Part shown: one piece after another, positions 1 to 7,700 of the stretch
How positions within the stretch are numbered: position 1 is the first letter of the stretch
Layout of the letters: the number at the start of each line of letters is the position of its first letter
Origin: Planctomycetaceae bacterium
GTDB taxonomy: Bacteria > Planctomycetota > Planctomycetia > Pirellulales > UBA1268
Reading direction: 5' to 3'
Length of the DNA: 9,894 bases
Assembly (NCBI GenBank): GCA_003509235.1
Contig: DONH01000161.1
Location: 1-9,894, forward strand
The notes under the pieces: generated by a model
The model's database searches: none
Seen by the model: the letters and a program-made list of their open reading frames with translations, nothing else
Told to the model about the DNA's origin: nothing
Program-made: the position numbers and the translations under genes

Positions 1-344
1 AGCCAAAACTGGAAACCGAAGAAGACATTTCGAGGCTGTTGCTTGGCGGTGATGATCCTGTTGGCATGCATGATACGACTCGATCAATTGAGGCCTCAGA
101 TGATGACTCCGCACTTGTTCATGATTCTAGTGAACCAAAAGGCAAAGATGCGGCTGGAACAACATTGATTTCGTCTGCAGAGGTTGTTGATGAAGACGAT
201 GATTCCTCAGCTCACGGGAAAGCCGTTGAAGAAATCCTGAAATCTCGTAACAAACCGGGAAATTTACCGAAGTCGAATAAATCAGATGGTTCAAGTCGGG
301 ATGCGGCGGCCGATGCTCTCCGGAAATATTTCGGTAATCGGTAG
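1..344 (+). CDS. C-terminal end of an unidentified protein (5' partial)
   Basis: The reading frame is open from the first complete codon (base 3) to the TAG at 342-344, so this is the last 113 residues of a gene starting upstream. The TTG at 39 is only an in-frame leucine codon and not a convincing start. The segment is rich in Asp, Glu, Ser and Lys, has a low-complexity acidic stretch (VVDEDDDSS), and looks disordered. It ends in a short amphipathic helix, DAAADALRKYFGNR. No catalytic motif or membrane segment is visible. The look is that of a regulatory or linker tail following a folded domain that lies outside the window. I have a weak, unverified impression that similar tails end some planctomycete FHA-domain proteins. 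The function is not assigned. Confidence 0.75.
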   Translation, partial: PKLETEEDISRLLLGGDDPVGMHDTTRSIEASDDDSALVHDSSEPKGKDAAGTTLISSAEVVDEDDDSSAHGKAVEEILKSRNKPGNLPKSNKSDGSSRDAAADALRKYFGNR

Positions 345-562
345 TTTTCTAACCGCGTCGTTTGGTCGTTGATTTTAGTGCAACTCATACAACCCGACCT
401 TTCGCAAAAAAAATGCTATTTTGCCTGCCCGCTTCTGTTGGCATGAGCAATACTTCTTAGCCGACCGGCATGACTGTTGGTTTTTAACTCTGGCATGTCA
501 GGATTTCACTGGAGTATTCGGCGATACATCAAGCCACGTGCACGTAAATTGGGAGAGATTCA
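345..562. other. Intergenic region without a recognisable gene
   Basis: This 218-base stretch separates the partial acidic protein from the small 71-residue gene. It holds an A8 run (406-413) flanked by GCAAAA and TTTTGC, which could form a weak AT-rich hairpin, and three GGCATG hexamers at 440, 467 and 492. I see no clear intrinsic terminator, tRNA or good -35/-10 pair. The upstream gene probably ends its transcript here and the small gene probably has its own promoter here, but neither signal can be pinned down. Confidence 0.4.
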
Positions 563-778
563 ATGCCATATAAGCAAGAAATAGCAGCCAGAAGGCGAGC
601 CATCGATCCAGCGACCTGTGAGCGAGACTATGATTCCTCAGAGTTGGAGTTTATGCAGGCTCTTGAAACATACAAAAATGAAAGCGGGAGACGATTTCCG
701 ACCTGTAGTGAGACGCTTACGGTGCTTCGGTCACTTGGATATGTCAGAGTCTTGCCGTGCGGTGTGGCGACCGATTGA
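563..778 (+). CDS. Small conserved-looking cytosolic protein, 71 aa
   Basis: The ATG at 563 follows GGGAGAG (551-557), a usable ribosome binding site. The 71-residue product has no signal peptide or membrane segment. It opens with a basic stretch (YKQEIAARRRAID), continues with PATCERDYDSSELEFMQALETY, and ends in a compact pattern with F-P-T-x-S-E followed by LRSLGY. That last pattern resembles a short helix-turn-helix-like or winged fold, but no DNA-binding assignment is justified. From memory, small hypothetical proteins with the IDPxTCERDY and FPTxSE…LRSLGY signatures are common in planctomycetes and unknown elsewhere; this was not checked. An overlapping frame (618-866) is open by chance and lacks this motif structure. 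The function is unknown. Confidence 0.7.
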   Translation: MPYKQEIAARRRAIDPATCERDYDSSELEFMQALETYKNESGRRFPTCSETLTVLRSLGYVRVLPCGVATD

Positions 779-805
779 ATGTTGCGTATGGGCTGATTTT
801 ATAAG
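775..805 (+). promoter_or_regulatory. Possible promoter for the TPR lipoprotein gene
   Basis: TTGAAT (775-780) and TATAAG (800-805) match sigma-70 boxes at 4/6 and 5/6, but the 19-bp spacing is longer than ideal. The -10-like box lies inside TTTATAAGCA (798-807), a 10-mer repeated just upstream of serC. Initiation near 812 would leave a leader of about 87 nt before the preferred start at 899. Planctomycete promoter consensus sequences are poorly defined, so this is tentative. Confidence 0.25.
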
Positions 806-898
806 CAATATTCGATCTTGCCCCGGTGAAGTGCCACTAGATACCGTCCTCCTTGCGTTGCCGTGAGAATCTTCGGAATGGTGGTGGAGCACAATACA

Positions 899-1627
899 TT
901 GAGAGACCGCAGGTTTTTGTTTTGTCGAGCGGGGTCGGGTGTTTCCTTAATCGGTATAATTTGTGTCAGTCTGTTCTGCGGCTGTGGCAGATTTGTGCAA
1001 TCTGACTCTGACAAAGGCGTGAGCCTTTATCAGCAGGGTAACTATCTTGGCGCTGCCTATTCCTTCCAAAGAGCCCTTGAGAAGCAGCCTGGGGATGCGG
1101 ATTGTTTTTACAATCTTGGAGCAACCTACCATCAGCAGTCAAAACTCTTTGGTAGGACTGATGACCTTCAGACAGCTGAGCAGTATTATCATCTTTGCTT
1201 AGCAAGGAACCAGAATCACGCAGCATGTCAGCGAGGGCTTGCAGTGCTTCTGGTTGAAACCGGGCGTACGGGAGATGCTGCGACGCAACTCGAACAATGG
1301 GCTGCAAGGGAGCCCGCAAACCCTGAGCCGAAAATAGAACTCGCTCGGCTCTGTCAGGAACAGGGCGATACCCTCGATGCAGAGAATTATCTAGTCGATG
1401 CAGTTTCAGTTGATCCGGACAACCCCCGGGCACTTGTTGCACTCGGCCAAATTAGAGAGTCTTCCGGCGATGCGCAGCAGGCACTTGTAAACTATTCAAA
1501 AGCTCTTGAATTAGATCGAAATCAGCCAACAGTGGCTGCCAAAGTGGCTACGCTTTCAACAAGTGGCCCTTCGCCGGTTATTGCAACTGCGCCTCCAGCC
1601 GGTGGATCACCCTACTCTCCTCGGTGA
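899..1627 (+). CDS. TPR-repeat protein, probable lipoprotein
   Basis: The preferred start is TTG 899, preceded by GGTGGTGGAG (880-889) at 9-nt spacing. It yields 242 residues beginning MRDRRFLFC, a normal basic n-region. Earlier in-frame starts (GTG 863, ATG 878) lack a comparable Shine-Dalgarno sequence and would make an unusually long n-region. The hydrophobic segment (residues 15-28) ends at SLFCGCG, so Cys29 is a plausible lipidation site. Phe at -3 makes it a non-canonical lipobox. About five tetratricopeptide repeats follow (roughly residues 37-66, 67-106, 107-141, 142-175 and 176-209). They show the alternating small/aromatic pattern, for example 'G-x-Y-x-x-A' and 'ALE-x-x-P'. The tail from about 220 is Pro/Ala/Ser-rich and probably disordered. 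TPRs bind protein partners, so an envelope scaffold or assembly role is inferred. The partner is unknown and the neighbours do not define a pathway. Confidence 0.85.
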   Translation: MRDRRFLFCRAGSGVSLIGIICVSLFCGCGRFVQSDSDKGVSLYQQGNYLGAAYSFQRALEKQPGDADCFYNLGATYHQQSKLFGRTDDLQTAEQYYHLCLARNQNHAACQRGLAVLLVETGRTGDAATQLEQWAAREPANPEPKIELARLCQEQGDTLDAENYLVDAVSVDPDNPRALVALGQIRESSGDAQQALVNYSKALELDRNQPTVAAKVATLSTSGPSPVIATAPPAGGSPYSPR

Positions 1628-1629
1628 TT

Positions 1630-1646
1630 CCGCCAAGAAACGGCGG
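1630..1646 (+). terminator. Weak GC hairpin after the TPR lipoprotein gene
   Basis: CCGCC (1630-1634) and GGCGG (1642-1646) can pair around a 7-nt loop, starting three bases after the TGA at 1625-1627. The position suits a terminator. However, no T-run follows and the stem is only 5 bp, so it may simply be an mRNA 3'-end structure. Confidence 0.3.
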
Positions 1647-1702
1647 CCCGTTGACCCTGCGGGTGGAGGAGCCGTAATCTTGTGCATACGAGTATTTTCG
1701 GC

Positions 1703-1753
1703 GCGTTACGCAAAGTTCTTCCGGGAGGCGGTTTCGGGGGGCATGCGTAACGC
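1703..1753. promoter_or_regulatory. Paired palindromes upstream of serC, possible operator
   Basis: GCGTTACGC (1703-1711) and GCGTAACGC (1745-1753) are each perfect dyads around one central base. Including the adjacent base, the two sites form a perfect 10-bp inverted repeat (1703-1712 with 1744-1753). Their centres (1707 and 1749) are 42 bp apart, which is four turns of B-DNA. I found no other GCGTNACGC in the window. They lie 75-125 bp upstream of the serC ATG, suiting a dimeric regulator bound on one DNA face. If transcribed, they could instead form a 10-bp RNA stem around a 31-nt loop. The regulator is unknown. Confidence 0.45.
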
Positions 1754-1777
1754 AGAGAGTCAAATCATGCCCGCGGT

Positions 1778-1806
1778 ATGCCGGTGGGCCATGGTTCATT
1801 TATAAG
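1778..1806 (+). promoter_or_regulatory. Possible serC promoter
   Basis: TATAAG (1801-1806) matches the -10 box at 5/6, with a poor -35 candidate (ATGCCG, 1778-1783) at 17-bp spacing. A weak -35 would suit activator dependence. If transcription starts near 1813, the two upstream palindromes centre near -64 and -106, typical activator positions. The box is part of TTTATAAGCA (1799-1808), shared with the region before the TPR lipoprotein gene. A second candidate pair, TTGACC (1651-1656) with CGTAAT (1673-1678), would put the palindromes in the leader instead. Confidence 0.3.
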
Positions 1807-1827
1807 CAGGCAGCGACGGAGAAATTC

Positions 1828-2931
1828 ATGGCGACGGTTGCTGATAGGGTATTTAACTTTTCAGCAGGGCCTGCAGTGTTGCCATTGCCAGTGCTCGAAA
1901 AGGCTCAAAGGGACTTGCTGTCCTTGCCCGGTGTTGGCTCATCAGTGCTTGAAATCAGTCATCGTAGTCAGGCATTCGATGGCATTCTTGAACGCACTCT
2001 AGCAGGTCTGAAAACACTTCTAGGAATTGGTGAAGAATATGAAGTTGTATTGCTTCAGGGAGGAGCCAGCCTCCAGTTCTCTATGGTTCCAATGAATTTC
2101 CTGGCCGGCCAGTCTGGTGCCGCCAACTATGTCCTCACTGGAACCTGGGGTAAAGGAGGACTGAAGGAGGCAAGTCGCATTGGTAAAACTCATGTTGCTT
2201 GGGACGGTGGTAAAAATGGATACAACTGTTTGCCCTCGGCTGATGAGATCAGGCTTTCTGAATCCCCCGCTTATGTTCATGTTACCAGCAATGAGACAAT
2301 CCAGGGAGTTCAATGGCAGCAGATGCCATCATTCGAAAACGTTCCACTGATTTGCGATTCATCGAGTGACTTTCTTTCTCGACAGATGGATATTTCACAG
2401 TACGGAATGATATACGCATGTGCTCAGAAGAATGCTGGGATTGCTGGAGTGACGGTCGCAATCATTCGTCGTGATTTGCTTGCCCGTTCGCGGGACGACT
2501 TGCCGGCAATGCTGGACTATCGAACATTTGTTGAGAAAGGATCACGACCAAATACGCCACCAGTTTTCGCCGTGTATATTTTAGGTTTGGTCTGTGAATG
2601 GCTGATGAAAGAAGTCGGTGGATTACATGCCATTTCAGAACGTAATACGGCAAAGGCCGCGAAAGTATATAAAGTGATCGATTCCTCGAGCGGTTTTTAC
2701 AAAGGGCATGCCTGTCCTGCAAGTCGGTCCATTATGAATGTGACATTTCGTCTTCCTTCAGAGGATCTTGAGGCTACCTTCGTGAAACACGCAGCCTCGG
2801 CAGGTCTCACAGACCTCAAAGGACATCGGTCAGTGGGTGGCATTCGAGCAAGTATCTACAATGCTATGCCTGAAGAGGGAGTTGAGACGTTGTGTCAGTT
2901 TATGAATGATTTTAAGTGTTCTCATGGATAG
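1828..2931 (+). CDS. serC: Phosphoserine aminotransferase
   Basis: This is a 367-residue, full-length PLP enzyme of the class-V aminotransferase superfamily. It converts 3-phosphohydroxypyruvate plus glutamate to O-phosphoserine plus 2-oxoglutarate, the second step of serine synthesis in the cytosol. Family marks are in order: FSAGPAVLP near the N-terminus (residues 11-19), EISHRS with phosphate-site Arg46, the LLQGGASLQF segment, and TGTWGKG. The PLP Schiff-base lysine, Lys201, sits in AQKNAG. RPNTPPVF and HRSVGGIRASIYNA contribute the substrate-phosphate site. The family also often acts on the 4-phosphothreonine intermediate of PLP synthesis, which cannot be judged here. ATG 1828 is supported by GGAG (1818-1821) at 6-nt spacing. 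It precedes serA, which makes its substrate; the 126-base gap suggests partly separate control. Confidence 0.96.
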   Translation: MATVADRVFNFSAGPAVLPLPVLEKAQRDLLSLPGVGSSVLEISHRSQAFDGILERTLAGLKTLLGIGEEYEVVLLQGGASLQFSMVPMNFLAGQSGAANYVLTGTWGKGGLKEASRIGKTHVAWDGGKNGYNCLPSADEIRLSESPAYVHVTSNETIQGVQWQQMPSFENVPLICDSSSDFLSRQMDISQYGMIYACAQKNAGIAGVTVAIIRRDLLARSRDDLPAMLDYRTFVEKGSRPNTPPVFAVYILGLVCEWLMKEVGGLHAISERNTAKAAKVYKVIDSSSGFYKGHACPASRSIMNVTFRLPSEDLEATFVKHAASAGLTDLKGHRSVGGIRASIYNAMPEEGVETLCQFMNDFKCSHG

Positions 2932-2954
2932 GTGACCCTGATCAGCATGCTCTG

Positions 2955-2977
2955 TGACTCATCATTTGAATGAGTCA
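2955..2977 (+). terminator. Perfect 8-bp stem-loop between serC and serA
   Basis: TGACTCAT (2955-2962) and ATGAGTCA (2970-2977) pair perfectly around a 7-nt loop, starting 23 bases after the serC stop. Two flanking G-U pairs could extend the RNA stem. A T4 run (2989-2992) lies 11 bases after the stem, further than in a classical intrinsic terminator, and the stem is only half GC. It could be a partial terminator or attenuator between the two genes, or a protein-binding dyad. Confidence 0.4.
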
Positions 2978-3057
2978 TGAAGCGATTGTTTTAGCTTTAA
3001 TTATTACGTTGTGATTTCTATTCAAGGAGTGCCGGTCTCGCGCAGGTACAAAAAACT

Positions 3058-4707
3058 ATGCCATCGATAATCGTGCTCGATAAACTTAGCCCAGATGGGC
3101 TTGCTCTCCTTGATGCGGCTGACCGGTTGGGGATTTCCTATGAAGTGAAGACAGGCCTCTCAGGTGAAGAACTGAAGAATGTGCTGGCATCGCATGACGG
3201 AGCCATTTGTCGCAGTGGCGTTAAAATAACCGCAGAAGTGTTAGCAGGAAACCATCGCCTTCGTGCTATCGTCCGCGCTGGAGTTGGTACAGATAATATT
3301 GATAAGCAGGCTGCAACTCGCCAAGGGATTGTTGTGATGAACACTCCGGCAGGAAACACAGTAAGTACTGCTGAGCATGCGTTTACACTACTTCTGGCAC
3401 TCTCTCGAAATGTAGCTCCTGCCGATGCGAGCCTTCGTGAGCATCGCTGGGACAGAAGCAAATACATGGGTGTCCAGCTCGCCGGCAAGACACTCGGTAT
3501 TGTTGGTATGGGGCGTATCGGGCAGGCAGTGGCCAGTCGCGCTCGTGCTTTTGATATGAGGGTTGTCGTCTATGACCCCTTCTTGGCAGCGGAGCGTGCT
3601 GGTGAACTTGGTGTTGAATTATTTGGAAGTGTTCGGGAAATGTTACCGGAACTCGATTATCTGACTGTCCATACGCCACTCACGGACGACACTCGTCACT
3701 TAATTGGCAAGGCAGAGTTGTCGTTACTCAAACCTGGTGTGCGGTTAATCAACTGTGCGAGAGGTGGTATCTATGATGAAGAGGCACTCCTCGAGGGTCT
3801 TGAAAGTGGCGTGCTAGCAGGTGCTGCACTTGATGTCTTTGAAACTGAGCCATGTACAGAGAGCCCATTGTTTGGCCGACCTGATGTGCTTGTAACACCA
3901 CACCTCGGTGCGAGTACCGAGGAAGCGCAGTCACAAGTTGCGATTGAGGGGGTTAATTTACTCACCGATTTTCTTCGGACCGGGACTATTCGTCATTCAG
4001 TTAATTCAAGCCCAATTGACCCTGCGGATCTTGAGGGTCTGCGTGGTTTTCTTGATCTCGGGTGGCGGCTTGGTGTCTTGCTATCTCAACTCGACGATCA
4101 GCCACCCAAGGCAGTTTCAATTGCATACAGGGGAGAAATCGCATCGAGAAATACTCGACTTATCACGGCGGCATTTGCTGCCGGGTTACTTGAAACAGCG
4201 CTTGAAGATGTAAATATTATTAATGCGGAGATGTTGTTGAGGGAGCGAGGGATCGAACTCGTAGAGCAAAGTAGAACTGACCCTGGTGCATTTAGTTCGG
4301 TTGTCGCTGTTGATCTGGTTGTTGGTGATCATGTGCATCGTGCAGCAGGAACTCTTTTCGGTCGATCCATGCCCAGACTTGTTCAACTTGAGGGGCATCG
4401 TCTGGAGGCCTACCTTGATGGGACGCTTCTGATTTTCATGCACGAAGATGTTCCAGGGATTATTGGGAATGTCGGTACAGCGTTTGGCGGAACTGGTGTG
4501 AATATTGCCCAGATGACCGTTGGGCGCTCGACGCCGGGTGGTGACGCGATTGGTGTGCTCAGCCTCGACCAAGAACCATCAGACGATTGTTTATCAAAAG
4601 TACGGACGTGTGAAGGGATACATTCTGCCAAAGTGTGTAAGTTACCAATGGCTGGACAACTTCCCTACTGGTTGGCTGCTGGATCAAATGGTTCGGACGG
4701 GAGATAA
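3058..4707 (+). CDS. serA: D-3-phosphoglycerate dehydrogenase, long form with ACT domain
   Basis: This 549-residue enzyme catalyses NAD-dependent oxidation of 3-phosphoglycerate to 3-phosphohydroxypyruvate, the committing step of serine synthesis. The N-terminal substrate domain includes VRAGVGTDNID (72-82). The Rossmann domain has G150-x-G152-x-x-G155 and the NAD-ribose Asp173 (VVYDP). Catalytic residues are Arg235 (NCARGG), Glu264 (VFETEP) and His282 (TPHLGAS). Residues about 318-450 form the intervening domain that distinguishes the long type (Mycobacterium/Bacillus-like) from the shorter E. coli enzyme. An ACT domain (about 456-528, HEDVPGIIGNVG … VNIAQM) follows, which in this family typically mediates serine feedback inhibition. 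The roughly 20-residue tail (529-549) looks disordered and is longer than usual. ATG 3058 has only a weak upstream AGG. The good AAGGAG at 3024-3029 is too far away and has no in-frame start behind it. Confidence 0.96.
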   Translation: MPSIIVLDKLSPDGLALLDAADRLGISYEVKTGLSGEELKNVLASHDGAICRSGVKITAEVLAGNHRLRAIVRAGVGTDNIDKQAATRQGIVVMNTPAGNTVSTAEHAFTLLLALSRNVAPADASLREHRWDRSKYMGVQLAGKTLGIVGMGRIGQAVASRARAFDMRVVVYDPFLAAERAGELGVELFGSVREMLPELDYLTVHTPLTDDTRHLIGKAELSLLKPGVRLINCARGGIYDEEALLEGLESGVLAGAALDVFETEPCTESPLFGRPDVLVTPHLGASTEEAQSQVAIEGVNLLTDFLRTGTIRHSVNSSPIDPADLEGLRGFLDLGWRLGVLLSQLDDQPPKAVSIAYRGEIASRNTRLITAAFAAGLLETALEDVNIINAEMLLRERGIELVEQSRTDPGAFSSVVAVDLVVGDHVHRAAGTLFGRSMPRLVQLEGHRLEAYLDGTLLIFMHEDVPGIIGNVGTAFGGTGVNIAQMTVGRSTPGGDAIGVLSLDQEPSDDCLSKVRTCEGIHSAKVCKLPMAGQLPYWLAAGSNGSDGR

Positions 4708-4791
4708 TACAATAGTTCTTGCCTGCGTCTGGCACCTGCGTTGGTTGTCTAGGTAGATGTGTCCCACCGTTGAAATGGTCCAAAAGCTATT

Positions 4792-7700
4792 ATGGAAGGA
4801 CCACTAAGACTGTTGTGTTGTTTCCTCCGGCTTGGTCTTGCCGGCTGCCCCCCCTTTGTTTGTGTGTGTGTCTGTCTGTTATCGACGAGCCTCTTCGTAG
4901 GGGGTGTTCATGCAGAATCGACGCTGGAGCAATCAGCCTCACGACTCATTATTGCTCTTGGTAAAAAAGGTTATCACGATACGGCAATTACTGTACTAGA
5001 CCAACTTCTTCAGAACGACGCGGTGTCGGATTCGTTTCGCGAAAAGATTCCTTTATGGCGTGCCAATGAACGTGTGGCTGGTGTTCGTGAGACTTCAGAT
5101 ACAGGGCAAAGGCAGCGGGCGTACGAGCAAGCGGTCAGTGATTTCAAGCAGCTCCTTGAGGGCAATCAGAATCCGTCGGTTGCCGCCGAAGCAGCGTTTC
5201 AGTTGGGGATGGTTTTTCGTGATATGGGGAGACTTTCGAGGAATCAGGCAGCCACTGATGGGAAAGATGGTAGCGAAGCCCAGCAATTCTTCTTGTCTGC
5301 AGTTCATGTTTTTGTAGGGCCTCGGTCGGGCCAGACAGCGTCTAGCGCGATCGAGAAAGAACTCCAGCAAGTCGAAGCGATCATTCGTGAGTTTCGAGGC
5401 CAGCGGTTGATTACGTCGACGGATCGTCGCCTGTTGAATCAATTGGAGCAGAGTCGTGAGAAACTGCGGGGTCGTCGCGTGCAGGTTCAATTGCTTGCTG
5501 CTGAGACATGTTCGGAAATGGCGGAATGTTTCGATCAACACTCAAAAGAATGGGGCCGAAGTCTGGAGGAAGCCCTGCAGCGGTACCATGCGGTGTATTT
5601 ATCAACACCAACACGTTCTGCAGGACTTTGGGCACGACTCGAGGAAGGGAAGACTCTTCTTGCTCTAGGTCGGAAAAAAGAAGGACAGGAAGTCCTGCTC
5701 GAGGTTACAAAATTACCGAGTTCGGAAACATTAATTTATCAATTACGAGTGAAGGCAGTCGACGCATTGCTTGCCGACTGGCTCAACACTGCGAGTTTGA
5801 TAGATGATCAAGAATTTGATGAACGGCTTAGGCAATTTGCCCTCGGTGAGAATCGGTCCTCTGCGATCAATTCAGATCTTTTGGCAATGAAGTATCGTTC
5901 AGCCGAATTACTATGGCGACGGCTCGAAACATCATCTGAAGATTCAAAAGATGCCCGCAAGTCGCTGCTGGCCGATATTCGGACTCTTGCTCGGGATGTT
6001 GCGAAAGCTGGTGATGTTCATGCTGCATCTGCACGGAAATTGCTCGGGAAGTTAGGGGGTCAGGATGCGGCATTAGCTGAGCGACTCGGCCGTAGCTTTG
6101 CGGCATCCTTTCATCATGCTGAAAAAATCTTGGATAACTATCGTAAGAATCCATCAGGAACACAGCGATCAGTAGCTCTTGCAAGGCTTCAAGAGGTGCT
6201 TAGGAGTGCGCCGAGCCAGACAGCCGAAGATCAAGACCTGAAAAAAGAGCAACTGGCACTTTTGCGGTATCAAGTAGCACTCCTTTTTTATGAGGATAAG
6301 CGATACCACGAGGCGGTTTCGCTGTGCGACTTTCTCGTGAAGCGTTCGCTGTATGATCCTATCGCCCAAAAAGCTGCCGTTCTTGCATTCGCCAGTTGGC
6401 AGGCGTTAGTGGCACAGCAAAATATTGATTGGGGCGAGAGTGCTACGGCCCAAATGGGTGAAATGGCATCAGCGATTATGGGGCGATGGCCTCGTGATAA
6501 ATGTTCTGCAGATGCCGCGGAAGTGAGCATTACCCTTGCCTTGCGAAATGGGAATAGTGCAGCTATCAAGAGCGTGCTGCAGAGTCTTGATAAGGATGTG
6601 GCTGGACGGTCCGAGGTGCTTTTGCGTGGTGGAGTTGCGCTATGGCATCTCTGTCAACATCCTGGCAACGGCCAGAACAGCACATTGGACGAGCTGAGGA
6701 CGGAATGCCTTCAAGATGCCAGACGAGTTCTCGATGAGGGGTTGGCAGTCATCGATGAAAAAAAAGCATTGCGAGGCAAGACCTTAGAAATTGCACTGGC
6801 TGGGGCTATTGCGCGTTGTGAAATTTCTCTGTACTCCGGCAACAATGACTCTCTCGATCTATTTACACTTCTTACTCATGCTGGTTACGGGCCGTGGCAG
6901 GTTTTTCAAGATTCATCAACAGAGTTTCCACTTTCAATTTATGAGGCTGGTTTTCATGTGTGTATTCGGGGTTTTGCGAAGGTGCAGCGGTATGACCTAG
7001 CAATACAGGCAATGAAATGTTTGATAGCGAATGTATCTTCGAACAAAGAAGCAAAGCTTCGGCTTGTCAGAACGGCTGTCTCAGTTGGTAAAAAACTCTT
7101 TGAAGGTATAGAAGAACGCATTGCGCAAGACAGCACTATAAGTGTACAAAATGGGTTTTCGGAAGATGAACTTGAATTCATTGAGCAGTTGCTAGACTTC
7201 ACAAAAGCTGCCACAGATCAATTTGAGGTGCTGTCATGGGTGGCGTTTACCTCGGGTAGGCTTGGGCTTCCAGGTGACGGTGTCGTTCCAAATATTCCCA
7301 ACGGAAAAAGAAAATCTTTTCTCACTCAGGCCGCTGTGACAATAGAGGAAATTCTGTCGCACGCCGCGCTTCCTCAGTCGGCAAAGACTTCTTGGCGACG
7401 TGAGCTGGTGGCGGTCAGGTCAAATCTTGGTCAGTGGGATGCGGCTGTGGAGCAGATGAGAGTCATGTTGGCTGATCAACAGAACAATCGATCGCCAATG
7501 CTCCAGCAATATGCAGCGGATTTGTTCCAGAAGGCAGCTCAGGATTCACAGAGTCTTGAACAGGCACGAGAGTATTTTCGTGCGGCGATTGTCGGTAGTC
7601 GTGTCAGGATAGATGTTGGCGAAAGCATTGTTTGGGGCTGGGGTTCGCTTGCAAGTCGAGTTTCAAAGCTTGCATTTGGATCGCGTGGTGGAGTCGCTGA

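Noticed and set aside
404..424. GCAAAA…TTTTGC hairpin with an A8 run as a reverse-oriented terminator
   Set aside because: The stem is very AT-rich and no minus-strand gene ends here.
618..866. Plus-strand open frame of 82 codons overlapping the small 71-aa gene
   Set aside because: It lacks a ribosome binding site and the conserved motifs of the 563-778 frame, and its Cys/Trp-rich translation looks random.
966..1442. Minus-strand open frame of 158 codons
   Set aside because: It lies antisense within the TPR lipoprotein gene, which has clear repeats and a signal peptide; the antisense translation has no recognisable motif.
2955..2977. TGACTCA matches the yeast Gcn4/AP-1 site, next to amino-acid biosynthesis genes
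   Set aside because: The window is bacterial and has no bZIP regulators of that kind; the match is a by-product of the dyad.
4186..4572. Minus-strand open frame of 128 codons
   Set aside because: It is antisense to the serA intervening and ACT domains, which are unambiguous.
4722..4741. Direct repeat CCTGCGT (4722-4728 and 4735-4741) after serA
   Set aside because: It is a short 7-mer repeated once with no accompanying structure; most likely chance.
4834..4848. LAGC string in the large TPR protein as a lipobox
   Set aside because: An arginine interrupts the preceding hydrophobic core and a longer hydrophobic stretch with a better VHA|E cleavage site follows.
5095..5541. Minus-strand open frame of 148 codons
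   Set aside because: It is antisense inside the large TPR gene, with no ribosome binding site or domain pattern; a coding shadow.
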